Below are positions 45,497 through 54,994 of a stretch of DNA of 64,000 bases, piece after piece (position 1 is the stretch's first letter; each line of letters begins with the position of its first letter). A program made the translations under genes and the position numbers. Under the pieces are notes generated by a model. That model was not told the DNA's origin. It saw only the letters and a program-made list of their open reading frames with translations, and made no database searches. Origin of the DNA: Pedobacter borealis DSM 19626 (lineage in GTDB: Bacteria > Bacteroidota > Bacteroidia > Sphingobacteriales > Sphingobacteriaceae). The DNA is taken from positions 34,129 through 98,128 of the forward strand of contig NZ_JAUG01000024.1 in NCBI RefSeq assembly GCF_000708285.2, given 5' to 3'.

Positions 45497-46486
45497 TTAA
45501 AGTGTGGAGAGATATGCTTTCAATAATTCGATTCCTTCGGTGTGTGTAATCGTTGTTCCAAGTTTTGGCATGCTCTTCTTCTCCATATCAATGATGATCG
45601 ACTTTTTATAGTTTCTTAAAAAGGTTTCATCAAATGGTGTTTCGTAAGCTGGTCTGAACACAATTCTTTTACAACTACCGCCATCGTTATGACAATGGGC
45701 ACAGTTAACATCCAGATAAGCCCTGGCCCGTTCTTCGAGTGTATGGCTTGGGTCTTCCCAATTGGGTAAACGGCCAAATGATGACGGGTTAATATTTGCG
45801 AACAAGCCCTCATTTTGCAAGTGGGTTAACTGATTGATCGGAGCTCCGTTTCTGGTTACCGTTCTGTTTAAATTGCGGAGTTTTAGGCCAATAGGTGTGC
45901 TTATATCAGCCGATTGATGGCAGGTATTACATTCGGTATTATTGGGTATATGGTAATTAACAGTTTTAGTAATGCCCTGTTCGTCTATCCAGGTGATGTT
46001 TTCTGCAGCACCTGTTGTAATCAGTATTGCATCATTCTGGCCATCATCCCATTTGTAGGTTGCTACATTCCATACATCTTGATGTTTGATCAATAACCTT
46101 GTTTCTATGATTTTCTTTCCCAATAAAGGGTTTTGCTTGTTTTTGTAATAATAAAAGGTTTTTACCAACATTGTCCCATCCGGAAAATTCGGCAAACCAT
46201 CGCCAGCAGGACTCAGTTTTGTACCCTTAGGTAACTGAATGAGGCGCTGCTTTTCGGCATAATCTGTAAACAGGGCTGTTGAAAGTTCATAAACTTTAAA
46301 TGTTGATTCTGGAACCAGCTCTGAAGGTTTCCCTTGAAAGATATGGTACTCCGATAATTTTTCCTTAAACGAAATGTTATTGGATAGGGTGATCAAAAAA
46401 CTATCTTTTTGACACGATTGTATGTAGGTCATGCAGCTAATCGAAACTAGTATGCCTGCCATCGCCTTAAAGGTATTTGAAAACAT
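45497..46486 (-). CDS. Diheme c-type cytochrome lipoprotein (SO2930-like)
   Basis: 329 residues. The lipoprotein signal ends in IQSCQK. Two haem-binding motifs are seen: C186-NT-C189-H190 and C262-AH-C265-H266. The regions around WDDGQNDAILITTGA, ITKTVNYHIPNNTECNTCHQ and YLDVNCAHCHNDGG match the SO2930-type diheme cytochrome family. It should transfer electrons at the outer or periplasmic surface. It is the first gene of this minus-strand block and follows a region that carries a MITE. Confidence 0.92.
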   Translation of the reverse strand: MFSNTFKAMAGILVSISCMTYIQSCQKDSFLITLSNNISFKEKLSEYHIFQGKPSELVPESTFKVYELSTALFTDYAEKQRLIQLPKGTKLSPAGDGLPNFPDGTMLVKTFYYYKNKQNPLLGKKIIETRLLIKHQDVWNVATYKWDDGQNDAILITTGAAENITWIDEQGITKTVNYHIPNNTECNTCHQSADISTPIGLKLRNLNRTVTRNGAPINQLTHLQNEGLFANINPSSFGRLPNWEDPSHTLEERARAYLDVNCAHCHNDGGSCKRIVFRPAYETPFDETFLRNYKKSIIIDMEKKSMPKLGTTITHTEGIELLKAYLSTL

Positions 46487-46716
46487 CTTGTATCTTTTTT
46501 CTACAAAACTATCTTACCGGCTAGAAATAGAATGGCTAAAAGACGACAAAAAGCAGGATGAGTTGCGACAGAACGCAGGGAATGATAAAAAATATTTTTT
46601 TGAGGAGAAATGTAAAGAAAGGCCACCTTTAAAATCCGATAATTGGTGGCTTTGAAGGATTAATCGGTGTAGCGGTTAGTTTTTATACTCAAATAAACCG
46701 CTGTTTTTAGTTTATA

Positions 46717-46909
46717 ACCTGAGTTCGATTATTAAATCTCAAAAAAATGTGGCGTTTTAATCAAGTTTTCTGTTAAGACGGTCGTCACCCTGAATTTATT
46801 TCAGGGTCTTTCACGCTAAAAAGATGCTGAAATAAATTCAGCAGGACGATAAAGCTGGATTAGGCGTGTATAAGATATGATTTTCAGCTAATAATTATCG
46901 AACTCAGGT
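46717..46909. mobile_element. MITE-like element, copy 1
   Basis: Terminal inverted repeats ACCTGAGTTCGAT / ATCGAACTCAGGT enclose about 193 bases and are flanked by perfect TTATA duplications (46712-46716 and 46910-46914). Inside, CTGAATTTATTTCAG (46790-46804) pairs perfectly with CTGAAATAAATTCAG (46827-46841). There is no transposase gene, so it would need one in trans. It sits 16 bases after the end of the GH2 gene, downstream of the polysaccharide operon, and may serve as its terminator. Confidence 0.85.
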
Positions 46910-46925
46910 TTATAGGATTTATTGC

Positions 46926-49862
46926 TTAAAAGCCATATAAGGTAAGATCGCCGATAGCCACTTTACTTTTTTCAGGCTGAACGTCTGATATTTGAATTTT
47001 TAGGTATCTGATATTTTTGCCTTCAAAAAACACGGGCGCATAATTCTGTCCTGATACTTTTCTCAGCGCGATTAAATCAATCCATTTTATTCCATCAGCA
47101 GAACCCTGTAGCGAATAGTTATACCAATCGCTGTCTTTTCCCCAGATAATGCGGCTGCCTTTCACTGTAACAGATTTTTTCAGGTCGATATTTATGGTTA
47201 AGGGAAGTAGCTCTCTTGATACTGTCCAGATGGTTCTCGGATCACCATCAATTAATTTTTCAAATTCTGAAGTACTTATCTTTTCATAAGAACCGAACAT
47301 GCCTGCCATCAGCTTAATCATTGGAGGCAATTGATCCGATTTTGTATCTACGGTAACGGTATCGGCAGTTTCTACTTCATTTTTCCATTTTATATGGTCA
47401 CCATCAGTTGCGTAAATTCCTTTGTAAGGCACAGTCAATACCGCTTTGGTTGCAGGTTTAAGGCCAGGTGAGGTAGCGGTTATATTGATATTGCCCGCAT
47501 TTTCACTGGTGCGGATGATGCCATAACCGATTCCCCCTTCCGTTTGTTGATCAGTAATTTTTGCGCGTACCGTATTTGCGCCTATCAATGTCCCTTTTCC
47601 AGAAACACTTAAGTTGATCGGGTAAGTCTGTAGCTGTTCTTTGTTACTGATCACTGTTCCATTCCGATCACACACTTTAATGTAAATGGGGACCATATCT
47701 GAGCCATCGGCTATAGGACTGATCCCACGGTCAGCAATTTCGATTTCTAAATGGTCGGGCTGTTCTGGAGTTCTGACCACATGCGAACAGGTTATTTTAC
47801 CATTTAATATCCCTTCCGCCCTTAGTATACCTGGCTCATAAGCATTCGTTTTAAACTTAAAATACGGGCTACCGCCTTTAGCGGCGACGAATGGCGCTGT
47901 TTTTGCATTTTGCGCCCTTGATATTTCTCCCAGTAAGCGGTTGTTACGGTAAAGCCTCACCTTATCGCAATTTGAAAAAATAATCAGATTAGAATCAATA
48001 CTGGGGTTATTATTATAACTGGCAATAAAAACAGTCGGACCATATACCGGATTCCGGGCATCTTGCATCGCTTTTAACTGATAATAGCCAAACTTTTCAT
48101 AGCGGTCGATATCCACCACGCCGCTGAATGCGGTAAGTGGATCCGATCCCCGGGTATAATCGTTAAAGCTCCAGAGAAAATATCCTCCCATCCGCTTATT
48201 GGCGTCTAACTTGGCATGGTCCCAATAACCACCTTCTTCTTCAAGCATCGTTCCGTTCAGTGCATTCTGCCTCAGTGTACACTGGGCAATCAGTCCTTTT
48301 GCGGTGTACATCCGCGATGCCCTTAAGCCGTTTTCCTTCTTGGGGTCGGCAATCCAGGTGTCGCCCCATTCGCGCGTGAGCGATGGCATTGAAGGCATTG
48401 GGTCGGTGCCGTCTTCGTTGATTACCTTATAACTTACATCGTAATATTTTTTTCCTTTAGCAAAGAAATCATCGGCAGTGAACATCTGGTTATTTGGCAT
48501 TTCCTCGTGAGCGATGCGCACTACTTCTTTTGCCCAATAATCGGGTGTTGGTGATTCGTTCAGTGATGTTTCCCACAAAAATACCGATGGCCGGTTACGG
48601 TCCCGTCTGATCATTTCCCTTACCTGCTCATAGCTTCGCTGGATAAATACCGAATCTTTATTAAAGAACTGCCAGCCTGGTTCGCATTCGATTACCAATA
48701 GGCCCAATTGATCGCATGCATCTAAAAATGCAGGAGACTGCGGGTAATGTGATGCCCTGACTGAATTAAACCCTCCTTTTTTGAGCTGTATCGCATCGCG
48801 CCACTGCATAGATTCAGAAGCGGCATCACCGATGTTCTGGTAGCTTTGGTGGCGGTTGGCCCCACGTAGGTAAAGTTTTTCGCCATTTAGATAAAAACCA
48901 TCGGCTTTCCCATTCGCTGAAGCAAAAGAAATCGTTCTAATGCCGATGGAGGTAACTTTTAGATCAACCAGCATTTTACCATCATATATTTTTGATAATA
49001 GTTGATATAAGTGAGGATGATCAGGATGCCATAGTTTGGGTTTTAAAACCGTAAGGTTTTGTACATACTCCTGATCAGAATGGCCTGCTAACAAACCTTC
49101 TGAACTTACAGTGGCTATTTTTCGCCCGTTTTTATCCTGTATGATGGTAAGCACTTTAAGGTTAGCGGTGCTATTGCTGCGGTTAACAACATGAGTTTTG
49201 ATGCTCACCTCAGCCTTTTGTTTATCTACCTTTGGAAAGGAAACAAATAAACCACCGCCCGCTATTTTCTTGGCCTCTAATGCATCTGATATATGTATTT
49301 TATTACTGAACTGGAGCGTTACACTGCGATAAATGCCACCGTAATAGAGGAAATCCATTTTAGCCTGCGCCTTTCCCGGTGGGGTTAAAGGATCATCCTC
49401 GTTCGATACCCGTACCGCCAGTACATTATTGGTTCCATATCTTACTTTATCACTTATATCTACATTAAAACCCAGATAACCACCAAAATGCTCCTTCAGC
49501 TTTTCGCCGTTTAAAAATACCGCACAGTTTTTCTGTACCCCGTCGAAATTTAAGGTAATACGTTTCCCTAAGCTGGCTTTATCGATTTTGAAATACCGGC
49601 GGTACCAGCCAATACCGGTATAGTTATTATTGCCTCCATTATGCTTTGGCTCAAGGCGCATGGTATGTGGAATACTAACAGCAGCCCAATTTTCATCATT
49701 GTATTTTATGGCCTCCGCTCCAGGTGCATCACCCCGGAAAAATGCCCAGTTGGTATTAAAATTTAAACTGAGCCTGGGAGGGGCAGCAGGGGTTTGACTA
49801 AAACCATAGGAGGTAAATAATACAGATAAAAGGAAGGCAAATAATCTGAAGTTAATTTTCAT
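46926..49862 (-). CDS. Glycoside hydrolase family 2 beta-galactosidase-like enzyme with C-terminal discoidin domain
   Basis: 978 residues. A signal peptide (about 1-23) is followed by GH2 sugar-binding (WYRRYFKIDKASLGKRITLN), immunoglobulin-like and TIM-barrel domains. The acid/base is Glu436 in SLNES, and the nucleophile is Glu498 in TREWG. The last ~140 residues (FEKLIDGDPRTIWTVSREL, NYSLQGSADGIKW) form an F5/8-type carbohydrate-binding domain. It should remove beta-linked galactose or a related sugar in the periplasm. It is the last gene of the polysaccharide operon. Confidence 0.93.
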   Translation of the reverse strand: MKINFRLFAFLLSVLFTSYGFSQTPAAPPRLSLNFNTNWAFFRGDAPGAEAIKYNDENWAAVSIPHTMRLEPKHNGGNNNYTGIGWYRRYFKIDKASLGKRITLNFDGVQKNCAVFLNGEKLKEHFGGYLGFNVDISDKVRYGTNNVLAVRVSNEDDPLTPPGKAQAKMDFLYYGGIYRSVTLQFSNKIHISDALEAKKIAGGGLFVSFPKVDKQKAEVSIKTHVVNRSNSTANLKVLTIIQDKNGRKIATVSSEGLLAGHSDQEYVQNLTVLKPKLWHPDHPHLYQLLSKIYDGKMLVDLKVTSIGIRTISFASANGKADGFYLNGEKLYLRGANRHQSYQNIGDAASESMQWRDAIQLKKGGFNSVRASHYPQSPAFLDACDQLGLLVIECEPGWQFFNKDSVFIQRSYEQVREMIRRDRNRPSVFLWETSLNESPTPDYWAKEVVRIAHEEMPNNQMFTADDFFAKGKKYYDVSYKVINEDGTDPMPSMPSLTREWGDTWIADPKKENGLRASRMYTAKGLIAQCTLRQNALNGTMLEEEGGYWDHAKLDANKRMGGYFLWSFNDYTRGSDPLTAFSGVVDIDRYEKFGYYQLKAMQDARNPVYGPTVFIASYNNNPSIDSNLIIFSNCDKVRLYRNNRLLGEISRAQNAKTAPFVAAKGGSPYFKFKTNAYEPGILRAEGILNGKITCSHVVRTPEQPDHLEIEIADRGISPIADGSDMVPIYIKVCDRNGTVISNKEQLQTYPINLSVSGKGTLIGANTVRAKITDQQTEGGIGYGIIRTSENAGNINITATSPGLKPATKAVLTVPYKGIYATDGDHIKWKNEVETADTVTVDTKSDQLPPMIKLMAGMFGSYEKISTSEFEKLIDGDPRTIWTVSRELLPLTINIDLKKSVTVKGSRIIWGKDSDWYNYSLQGSADGIKWIDLIALRKVSGQNYAPVFFEGKNIRYLKIQISDVQPEKSKVAIGDLTLYGF

Positions 49863-49940
49863 GGTAGGGGAATGGTATCACTGGTGGAGATATGTTCATC
49901 TTGTAAATTACTTTTTTATCGTTTTGTAGTGGTAATCGGA

Positions 49941-52472
49941 TCATTTTACCTCATCGGTATCGCGCATCATTTTTGATTTCTTAATTGGGGTTTTCTTCAC
50001 CGGTACCTGTTTTTTTGGTGAGTTTCCGGTTACAAAAAAGCTTTTTTGTAGGCGGATATCATCATAAGATGCACCTATCATTGCCTTAAATTCCCCAGGT
50101 TCCAATACTACTTTATTGTCGACATTGATCAGCGTCAGATCATCGGGAACTATTTGGAACGTTACCCATTTCGATTCTTTAGCTAACAGCGGGATACGTT
50201 CGAAGCCACGCAATTGTTTCTCGTAGGTTGTGGTAGAACTCACCACATCATTGATGTATAACTGTACGACTTCATCACCGGCTAAATTACCGGTATTGGT
50301 TATTTTACAACGGATACTGACCTTTCCGGTTTTACTCTCAATACTATCAACTGAAAGACTGTCATAGGCAAACTTGGTGTAAGATAATCCATACCCAAAA
50401 CAGTATAAAAGCCCTTTGTTGGCCACTGAATAATTGTTCATTGGCTCCCAATTGGCATTTGGTTTTGCCGGAATGTTGAAAGGAAGCTGTCCTACGGATT
50501 TCACCCAGGTTCCATTTAATTTACCACCCGGATTATACTCGCCTTTTAATGCCTCGGCAATGGCCTGCCCACCCTGCGCGCCAGGGTAAGGTGCGCTCAG
50601 TATTGCTTGACAGTATTTTTGGGCATAGTTGATGGAGGCTGGTCGTCCCCAGATTAATACCAGAACGATCGGTTTACCTGTTTTTTGCAGCGCCTCTAGC
50701 AGCCTCTCCTGGTGTCCGGGTAAATCCAAACTGCTCCGTGTACGGCTTTCACCAGATGTACTTGTTCCATCGCCCAGCACCAGTACCGTTACATCGGATT
50801 TCAAAGCCAGCTCAACAGCTTCTTTAATAGATGTGTTTTCATCAGTAGTCAGGGTATCGGGAACCAGTTCGCTTTCAGGCCACCCTTTATTAACCAGCTC
50901 GATTCCTTTTGCATAGTTAATCACGACATTCTCGCCCTTGTAAACATTTTTCAAGCCATCGTATACGCTGGTAAATGCAGCAAAGTCCATAGGCCCATAA
51001 TGTGTCGGCACGTAGTTGTTTTTGTTGGCATTTGGGCCAATAACTGCAATTTTTTGGAAATTCCCTTTTAAAGGGAGCAAATCGTTTTGATTCTTCAACA
51101 ATACCAAGCATTCTCTGGACGCTCTTAAGGCAGCTTTGAGGTGTTCTTCGCTTGAAACCGTTTTTTGTGCTGCCTCAGGCTGGCCCGTATAAGGGTTATC
51201 GAACAGGCCCAGCCAAAACTTTACATACAGCACATTTTCTACAAGCTCATTAATCCGCTGGATAGGAATCTTTCCCTCTTTAACTAAAGCCCTGACGTTT
51301 TGAATGTATTCAGTTGGGTCATTGAAGTCTGTTCTTACATTTAGTCCGGCTTTCAGCGCCATTAAACAGGCTTCTTTGTGATCAGCGGCTACATGATGGA
51401 TATCCGAAAGCCGTTCAATTGAATAACTATCTGAGACCACATAACCCTTAAAGCCCATTTCTTTTCGGAGTTTGGTAGTAAGATAATAATAATTTCCAGC
51501 CATTGGAATCCCATTGTAATCGTTGTAAGAACTCATAACCCCAAGTGAACCGGCCTCTTTGAAAACTTTTCGAAAGGGATATTCATGAATATAATACATT
51601 TCAGATGGCGTAATATGTGGATCGGTACGGGAATCCCACTGGCGGGCGGCCTTGGTATCGCCGTAGCCAACATAATGTTTAGGCGTAGATACGACGTGTT
51701 CTGATTGGATTCCTTTCGCCATAGCTACGCCCATACGTGCCACCAGGTAAGGGTCTTCACCCAGGGAACCTTCCCATCTTCCCCAGCGCTGATCTCTTGT
51801 TACATCCAAAATTGGTGCATAAACATTCGTATACCCCAATACCCGTGCTTCTTTACCCTCTACTCTACCCATTTCAAAACCGAGCTCCTTATCCCAGGTA
51901 CAGCCTAATGCATTCATCGAGGGGAAACTTGTGGCATGTCTTGCCGTTAGGCCCCTAATGCCTTCATTTGTGAAATCAACCGGAATACCCAAACGGGTAT
52001 ATTCAACGAAAAAACGCTGTGTTTCGTTAATGGCCACCGCATTATTAAAAGGAGTTTCGTTTTCTTTTATCCTTGGGGTATTATTAATATGTTCATCAAT
52101 ATTTGCAATACCATCCTTAAAGATCATGCTGGTCCATTTTCCTGTTGGCAGGCTGTCGGTTAATACCTTTCCATGGCCATAATAGGTGGCTAATTGACAC
52201 GATTTTTCTTCCAATGTCATTTGAGAAAGTAAATTGGTGATCCGTTTTTGTATCGGTTGGGACGGATCTTCGTACAGGTCTTTTTTGTTGTTTTTATTAA
52301 AGTCTACCCAGCCCTGATGGTAAATTTCCGTCTTTTTGGGGAAGGGGATATCAGCATTTTTGCTGGCAGGTTTAAGCTTTGGAGCAGTCTGTTGTCCCAG
52401 GGTGGCTAAGGATGCCACCAATAAAACAGTGGACAGGAATAGGGTCTGTACTTTGCCTTTTATATTGTTCAT
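49941..52472 (-). CDS. Glycoside hydrolase family 3 enzyme (beta-glucosidase-like)
   Basis: 843 residues. A signal peptide (about 1-27) precedes the GH3 N-terminal barrel (TPKHYVGYGDTKAARQWDSR; nucleophile Asp348 in VVSDSYSI), the GH3 C-terminal domain (LGDGTSTSGESRTRSSLDLP, with the acid/base region) and a fibronectin-III-like end (GLSYTKFAYDSL, RGFERIPLLAKESKW). It should release terminal beta-linked glucose or xylose. It begins 9 bases after the GH35 gene and is translationally coupled by proximity. Confidence 0.93.
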   Translation of the reverse strand: MNNIKGKVQTLFLSTVLLVASLATLGQQTAPKLKPASKNADIPFPKKTEIYHQGWVDFNKNNKKDLYEDPSQPIQKRITNLLSQMTLEEKSCQLATYYGHGKVLTDSLPTGKWTSMIFKDGIANIDEHINNTPRIKENETPFNNAVAINETQRFFVEYTRLGIPVDFTNEGIRGLTARHATSFPSMNALGCTWDKELGFEMGRVEGKEARVLGYTNVYAPILDVTRDQRWGRWEGSLGEDPYLVARMGVAMAKGIQSEHVVSTPKHYVGYGDTKAARQWDSRTDPHITPSEMYYIHEYPFRKVFKEAGSLGVMSSYNDYNGIPMAGNYYYLTTKLRKEMGFKGYVVSDSYSIERLSDIHHVAADHKEACLMALKAGLNVRTDFNDPTEYIQNVRALVKEGKIPIQRINELVENVLYVKFWLGLFDNPYTGQPEAAQKTVSSEEHLKAALRASRECLVLLKNQNDLLPLKGNFQKIAVIGPNANKNNYVPTHYGPMDFAAFTSVYDGLKNVYKGENVVINYAKGIELVNKGWPESELVPDTLTTDENTSIKEAVELALKSDVTVLVLGDGTSTSGESRTRSSLDLPGHQERLLEALQKTGKPIVLVLIWGRPASINYAQKYCQAILSAPYPGAQGGQAIAEALKGEYNPGGKLNGTWVKSVGQLPFNIPAKPNANWEPMNNYSVANKGLLYCFGYGLSYTKFAYDSLSVDSIESKTGKVSIRCKITNTGNLAGDEVVQLYINDVVSSTTTYEKQLRGFERIPLLAKESKWVTFQIVPDDLTLINVDNKVVLEPGEFKAMIGASYDDIRLQKSFFVTGNSPKKQVPVKKTPIKKSKMMRDTDEVK

Positions 52473-52481
52473 AAATCTTTT

Positions 52482-54938
52482 TTAATATTGTGAAATGGTC
52501 ATTCCCCTGATTTCCGCCCCGTTGATGGTTTGTTGTAAGCCCAGGGTGATCACATTTTTTTCGTTTTTTCCAAGATGGAGCCAGCACTCTGGTAAATAAA
52601 ATTCACGTTGCGGACCAGCCTCCCAATAACGGCCTATATTGTGCCCGTTAAGGTAAATAAAGCCATTGCCAGAGGCATTGATCAATAAATGGGACAAAGC
52701 CTCCCTGTTAAGGGATTTAGAAAGTTCAAATTCAGTTCTGTACCAGGTAAATAAAGCATTTTGTTTTCCTTTTGGTTGTATGTTATTTCCTTTTCGGGCA
52801 ACTTTAAATGTGGTATCTAATTTTACCTCTTCCCAGGAACGGTCATTATAACCGGGTGAAATAAAATGATTTTTAATGCCAGCTAAATCGGTAGCTATCT
52901 GCCAACTAATGGCCTTTTGTATATTGTTAACTGTATCGCTATAACCAGCATTGCGTATACCACACAACTCTTCCATTGGATAATAACCGTGCTCATGGCC
53001 AATATTTTCATATACCACGATAAGCTCATTTTCTCCCGGATGCAACAAGCCTGCAACATTGAAGATATTATCGTAGTCGTTCTCTTTTATTCTTTGGAAA
53101 GATTTGTTTACATTTCTGCTCACACTGGCTGCATATTTATCAGTAGGGTATAAGCGCGGCGCTATTTTGCCGTTTACCTGCAGGTTTAGAATGTCTCTGG
53201 AAAATGTATTGAACATTAATTTAGAAAACTGGTCTGCCTGTTTTTGGGTTAGTTTGTCATTTGCACGGTAGAGTACATAGCGGCAATCGTTAACGCCTAA
53301 TTCCGGCAAGGAGCGGTTTGAGGAAAGTGACTGCCATTTGGCTTTGAAATCTTCATTGTGCACCTTCACCGCTTTAATTGATAGACTGGTTTTGGTTTCT
53401 TTTGCTTCCTTTTTGTTGTTTTGTAAACCCCACCAAATACCCTGCTTGGCAATGACTCCGGGCGGAATGACCAATACTTTTGTTTCCAAGGAATCTAAAT
53501 CATAGGCGATTTCAAACGCTGGTTCGGCAGCTAAATCACTTTTTTTAACGGTATTTACTTTGATTAAAACTTTCTCTTCGTTTTGGTTTACATTGTAAAT
53601 AGGCGCCGAGGCCGATGCATTTGCCCCTGGTTTGATTAAGGCTGTTCCATGAATCTGTTTTTTTGCAGTGCTATTGTGCAGAAAAACAAACCTGGTCCCA
53701 TCCTGGGCAATGCGCATTCCCCCAACTAATTCAGCTGGGGCTTTTTCAAATGTGCAGACGCCACCTTTAGAATGGATGAGCTGCTGTTGATATTTTTTGA
53801 TGAAATCACCAATATTTTGGGCAGCATAATATTTTTTTGATAAGCTGCCATCTTCTTTGATTGCTGCATTGTAATCATAACTGGTTGTTTGCCCCCTTGC
53901 CCCCCAGCCAGCGAAATTTGTGCCACCATAGATCATATAATAATTTAATCCGGTGGCGCCTCCCAAAATCGACATCATACCCACCGCATAAAAATGTTTA
54001 TCGTTTGATTCATGCTCTTCGCTCAGCCTGCCAGTCACAGTAGAAAACCATCCGCCCTGCAGTTCAGTAACGAAGCCCGGCGCGTTGGGCTGTCTATGTT
54101 TTAGATCTTCCATCCGTTTAGCGCAGCTAATAGCATCGTTTAAATCCACATAGTAGTTGTCACAATCAAAAACATTTGAAAGCACGCTATCTTTGCTTCC
54201 CCGGCACTCGGAGGTAAGGCAGCTAAAAATGGGTACCTTAACACCTGCGTTTTTTACCCCTTGATATAAAGACTGTAAAAAAGCTGTTTTGTTAGTGGTT
54301 TCATGGGAATCGTATTCATTTTCGATCTGGACCATGATAATGCCTTTTTCTTGATCAGTTTTTCGGGTAATTTGCTCTTTTGCGATGATCTTACCTACTG
54401 CCTGATACCAATGCATACACCATTTTACATGCTCAGTATCATTACTCCTTAACCAAAATCCATCTATATCAGGACGGAATTTGGCCAGCCACCTTGGATA
54501 TCCCCCGCCGGCCCATTCCGCACAAATGAAGGGTCCGGGGCGCACAATTGTGTAAAGGCCAAATTCTCTCTGCGCCATATGCAGCCACTCCTGCAGGTCT
54601 GAAAAATCAAACTGTGACTGATCCTGAATATCTTTTGGCATGTTCCGTTCGTGCCAGTTCCATGGTATATAGGTTTCTACGGTGTTAAAACCGGCAGCCT
54701 TTATTTTTTGAAACCGGTCTTTCCACAATGCTTTTGGGCACCTGAAATAATGGAATGCAGCGCTATATATAAAGATCTCTTTGTCGTTTATTTTTAAGGA
54801 ACTACCATTATAAGACACCGTTTGGTGATCAGATCGATGGTTTTTACGAGGATCAGAATGAACCCGGGCCTGCGCGGAGGCATAGCAAAAACAGATTAGA
54901 ACTATAATGGAAACGGATATTTTAATGTTAATTTTCAT
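52482..54938 (-). CDS. Glycoside hydrolase family 35 beta-galactosidase
   Basis: 818 residues. A signal peptide (about 1-24) precedes the GH35 barrel, which starts FHYFRCPKALWKDRFQKIKA. The segment VRPGPFICAEWAGGGYPRWL is typical, with acid/base Glu208 in QIENEYD and nucleophile Glu292 in VTELQGGWF. C-terminal jelly-roll domains include LYLNGHNIGRYWEAG-like galactose-binding signature. It removes beta-1,4- or 1,3-galactose in the periplasm, and is read between GH43 and GH3. Confidence 0.93.
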   Translation of the reverse strand: MKINIKISVSIIVLICFCYASAQARVHSDPRKNHRSDHQTVSYNGSSLKINDKEIFIYSAAFHYFRCPKALWKDRFQKIKAAGFNTVETYIPWNWHERNMPKDIQDQSQFDFSDLQEWLHMAQREFGLYTIVRPGPFICAEWAGGGYPRWLAKFRPDIDGFWLRSNDTEHVKWCMHWYQAVGKIIAKEQITRKTDQEKGIIMVQIENEYDSHETTNKTAFLQSLYQGVKNAGVKVPIFSCLTSECRGSKDSVLSNVFDCDNYYVDLNDAISCAKRMEDLKHRQPNAPGFVTELQGGWFSTVTGRLSEEHESNDKHFYAVGMMSILGGATGLNYYMIYGGTNFAGWGARGQTTSYDYNAAIKEDGSLSKKYYAAQNIGDFIKKYQQQLIHSKGGVCTFEKAPAELVGGMRIAQDGTRFVFLHNSTAKKQIHGTALIKPGANASASAPIYNVNQNEEKVLIKVNTVKKSDLAAEPAFEIAYDLDSLETKVLVIPPGVIAKQGIWWGLQNNKKEAKETKTSLSIKAVKVHNEDFKAKWQSLSSNRSLPELGVNDCRYVLYRANDKLTQKQADQFSKLMFNTFSRDILNLQVNGKIAPRLYPTDKYAASVSRNVNKSFQRIKENDYDNIFNVAGLLHPGENELIVVYENIGHEHGYYPMEELCGIRNAGYSDTVNNIQKAISWQIATDLAGIKNHFISPGYNDRSWEEVKLDTTFKVARKGNNIQPKGKQNALFTWYRTEFELSKSLNREALSHLLINASGNGFIYLNGHNIGRYWEAGPQREFYLPECWLHLGKNEKNVITLGLQQTINGAEIRGMTISQY

Positions 54939-54994
54939 TTTTATAATGATAAGACTTCCTGCAACGATTGAACCAAAGTTTTATTGACCGTTTT

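Noticed and set aside
46431..46655. 74-codon plus-strand frame
   Set aside because: It starts antisense inside the cytochrome gene and ends in AT-rich intergenic DNA with no recognisable features.
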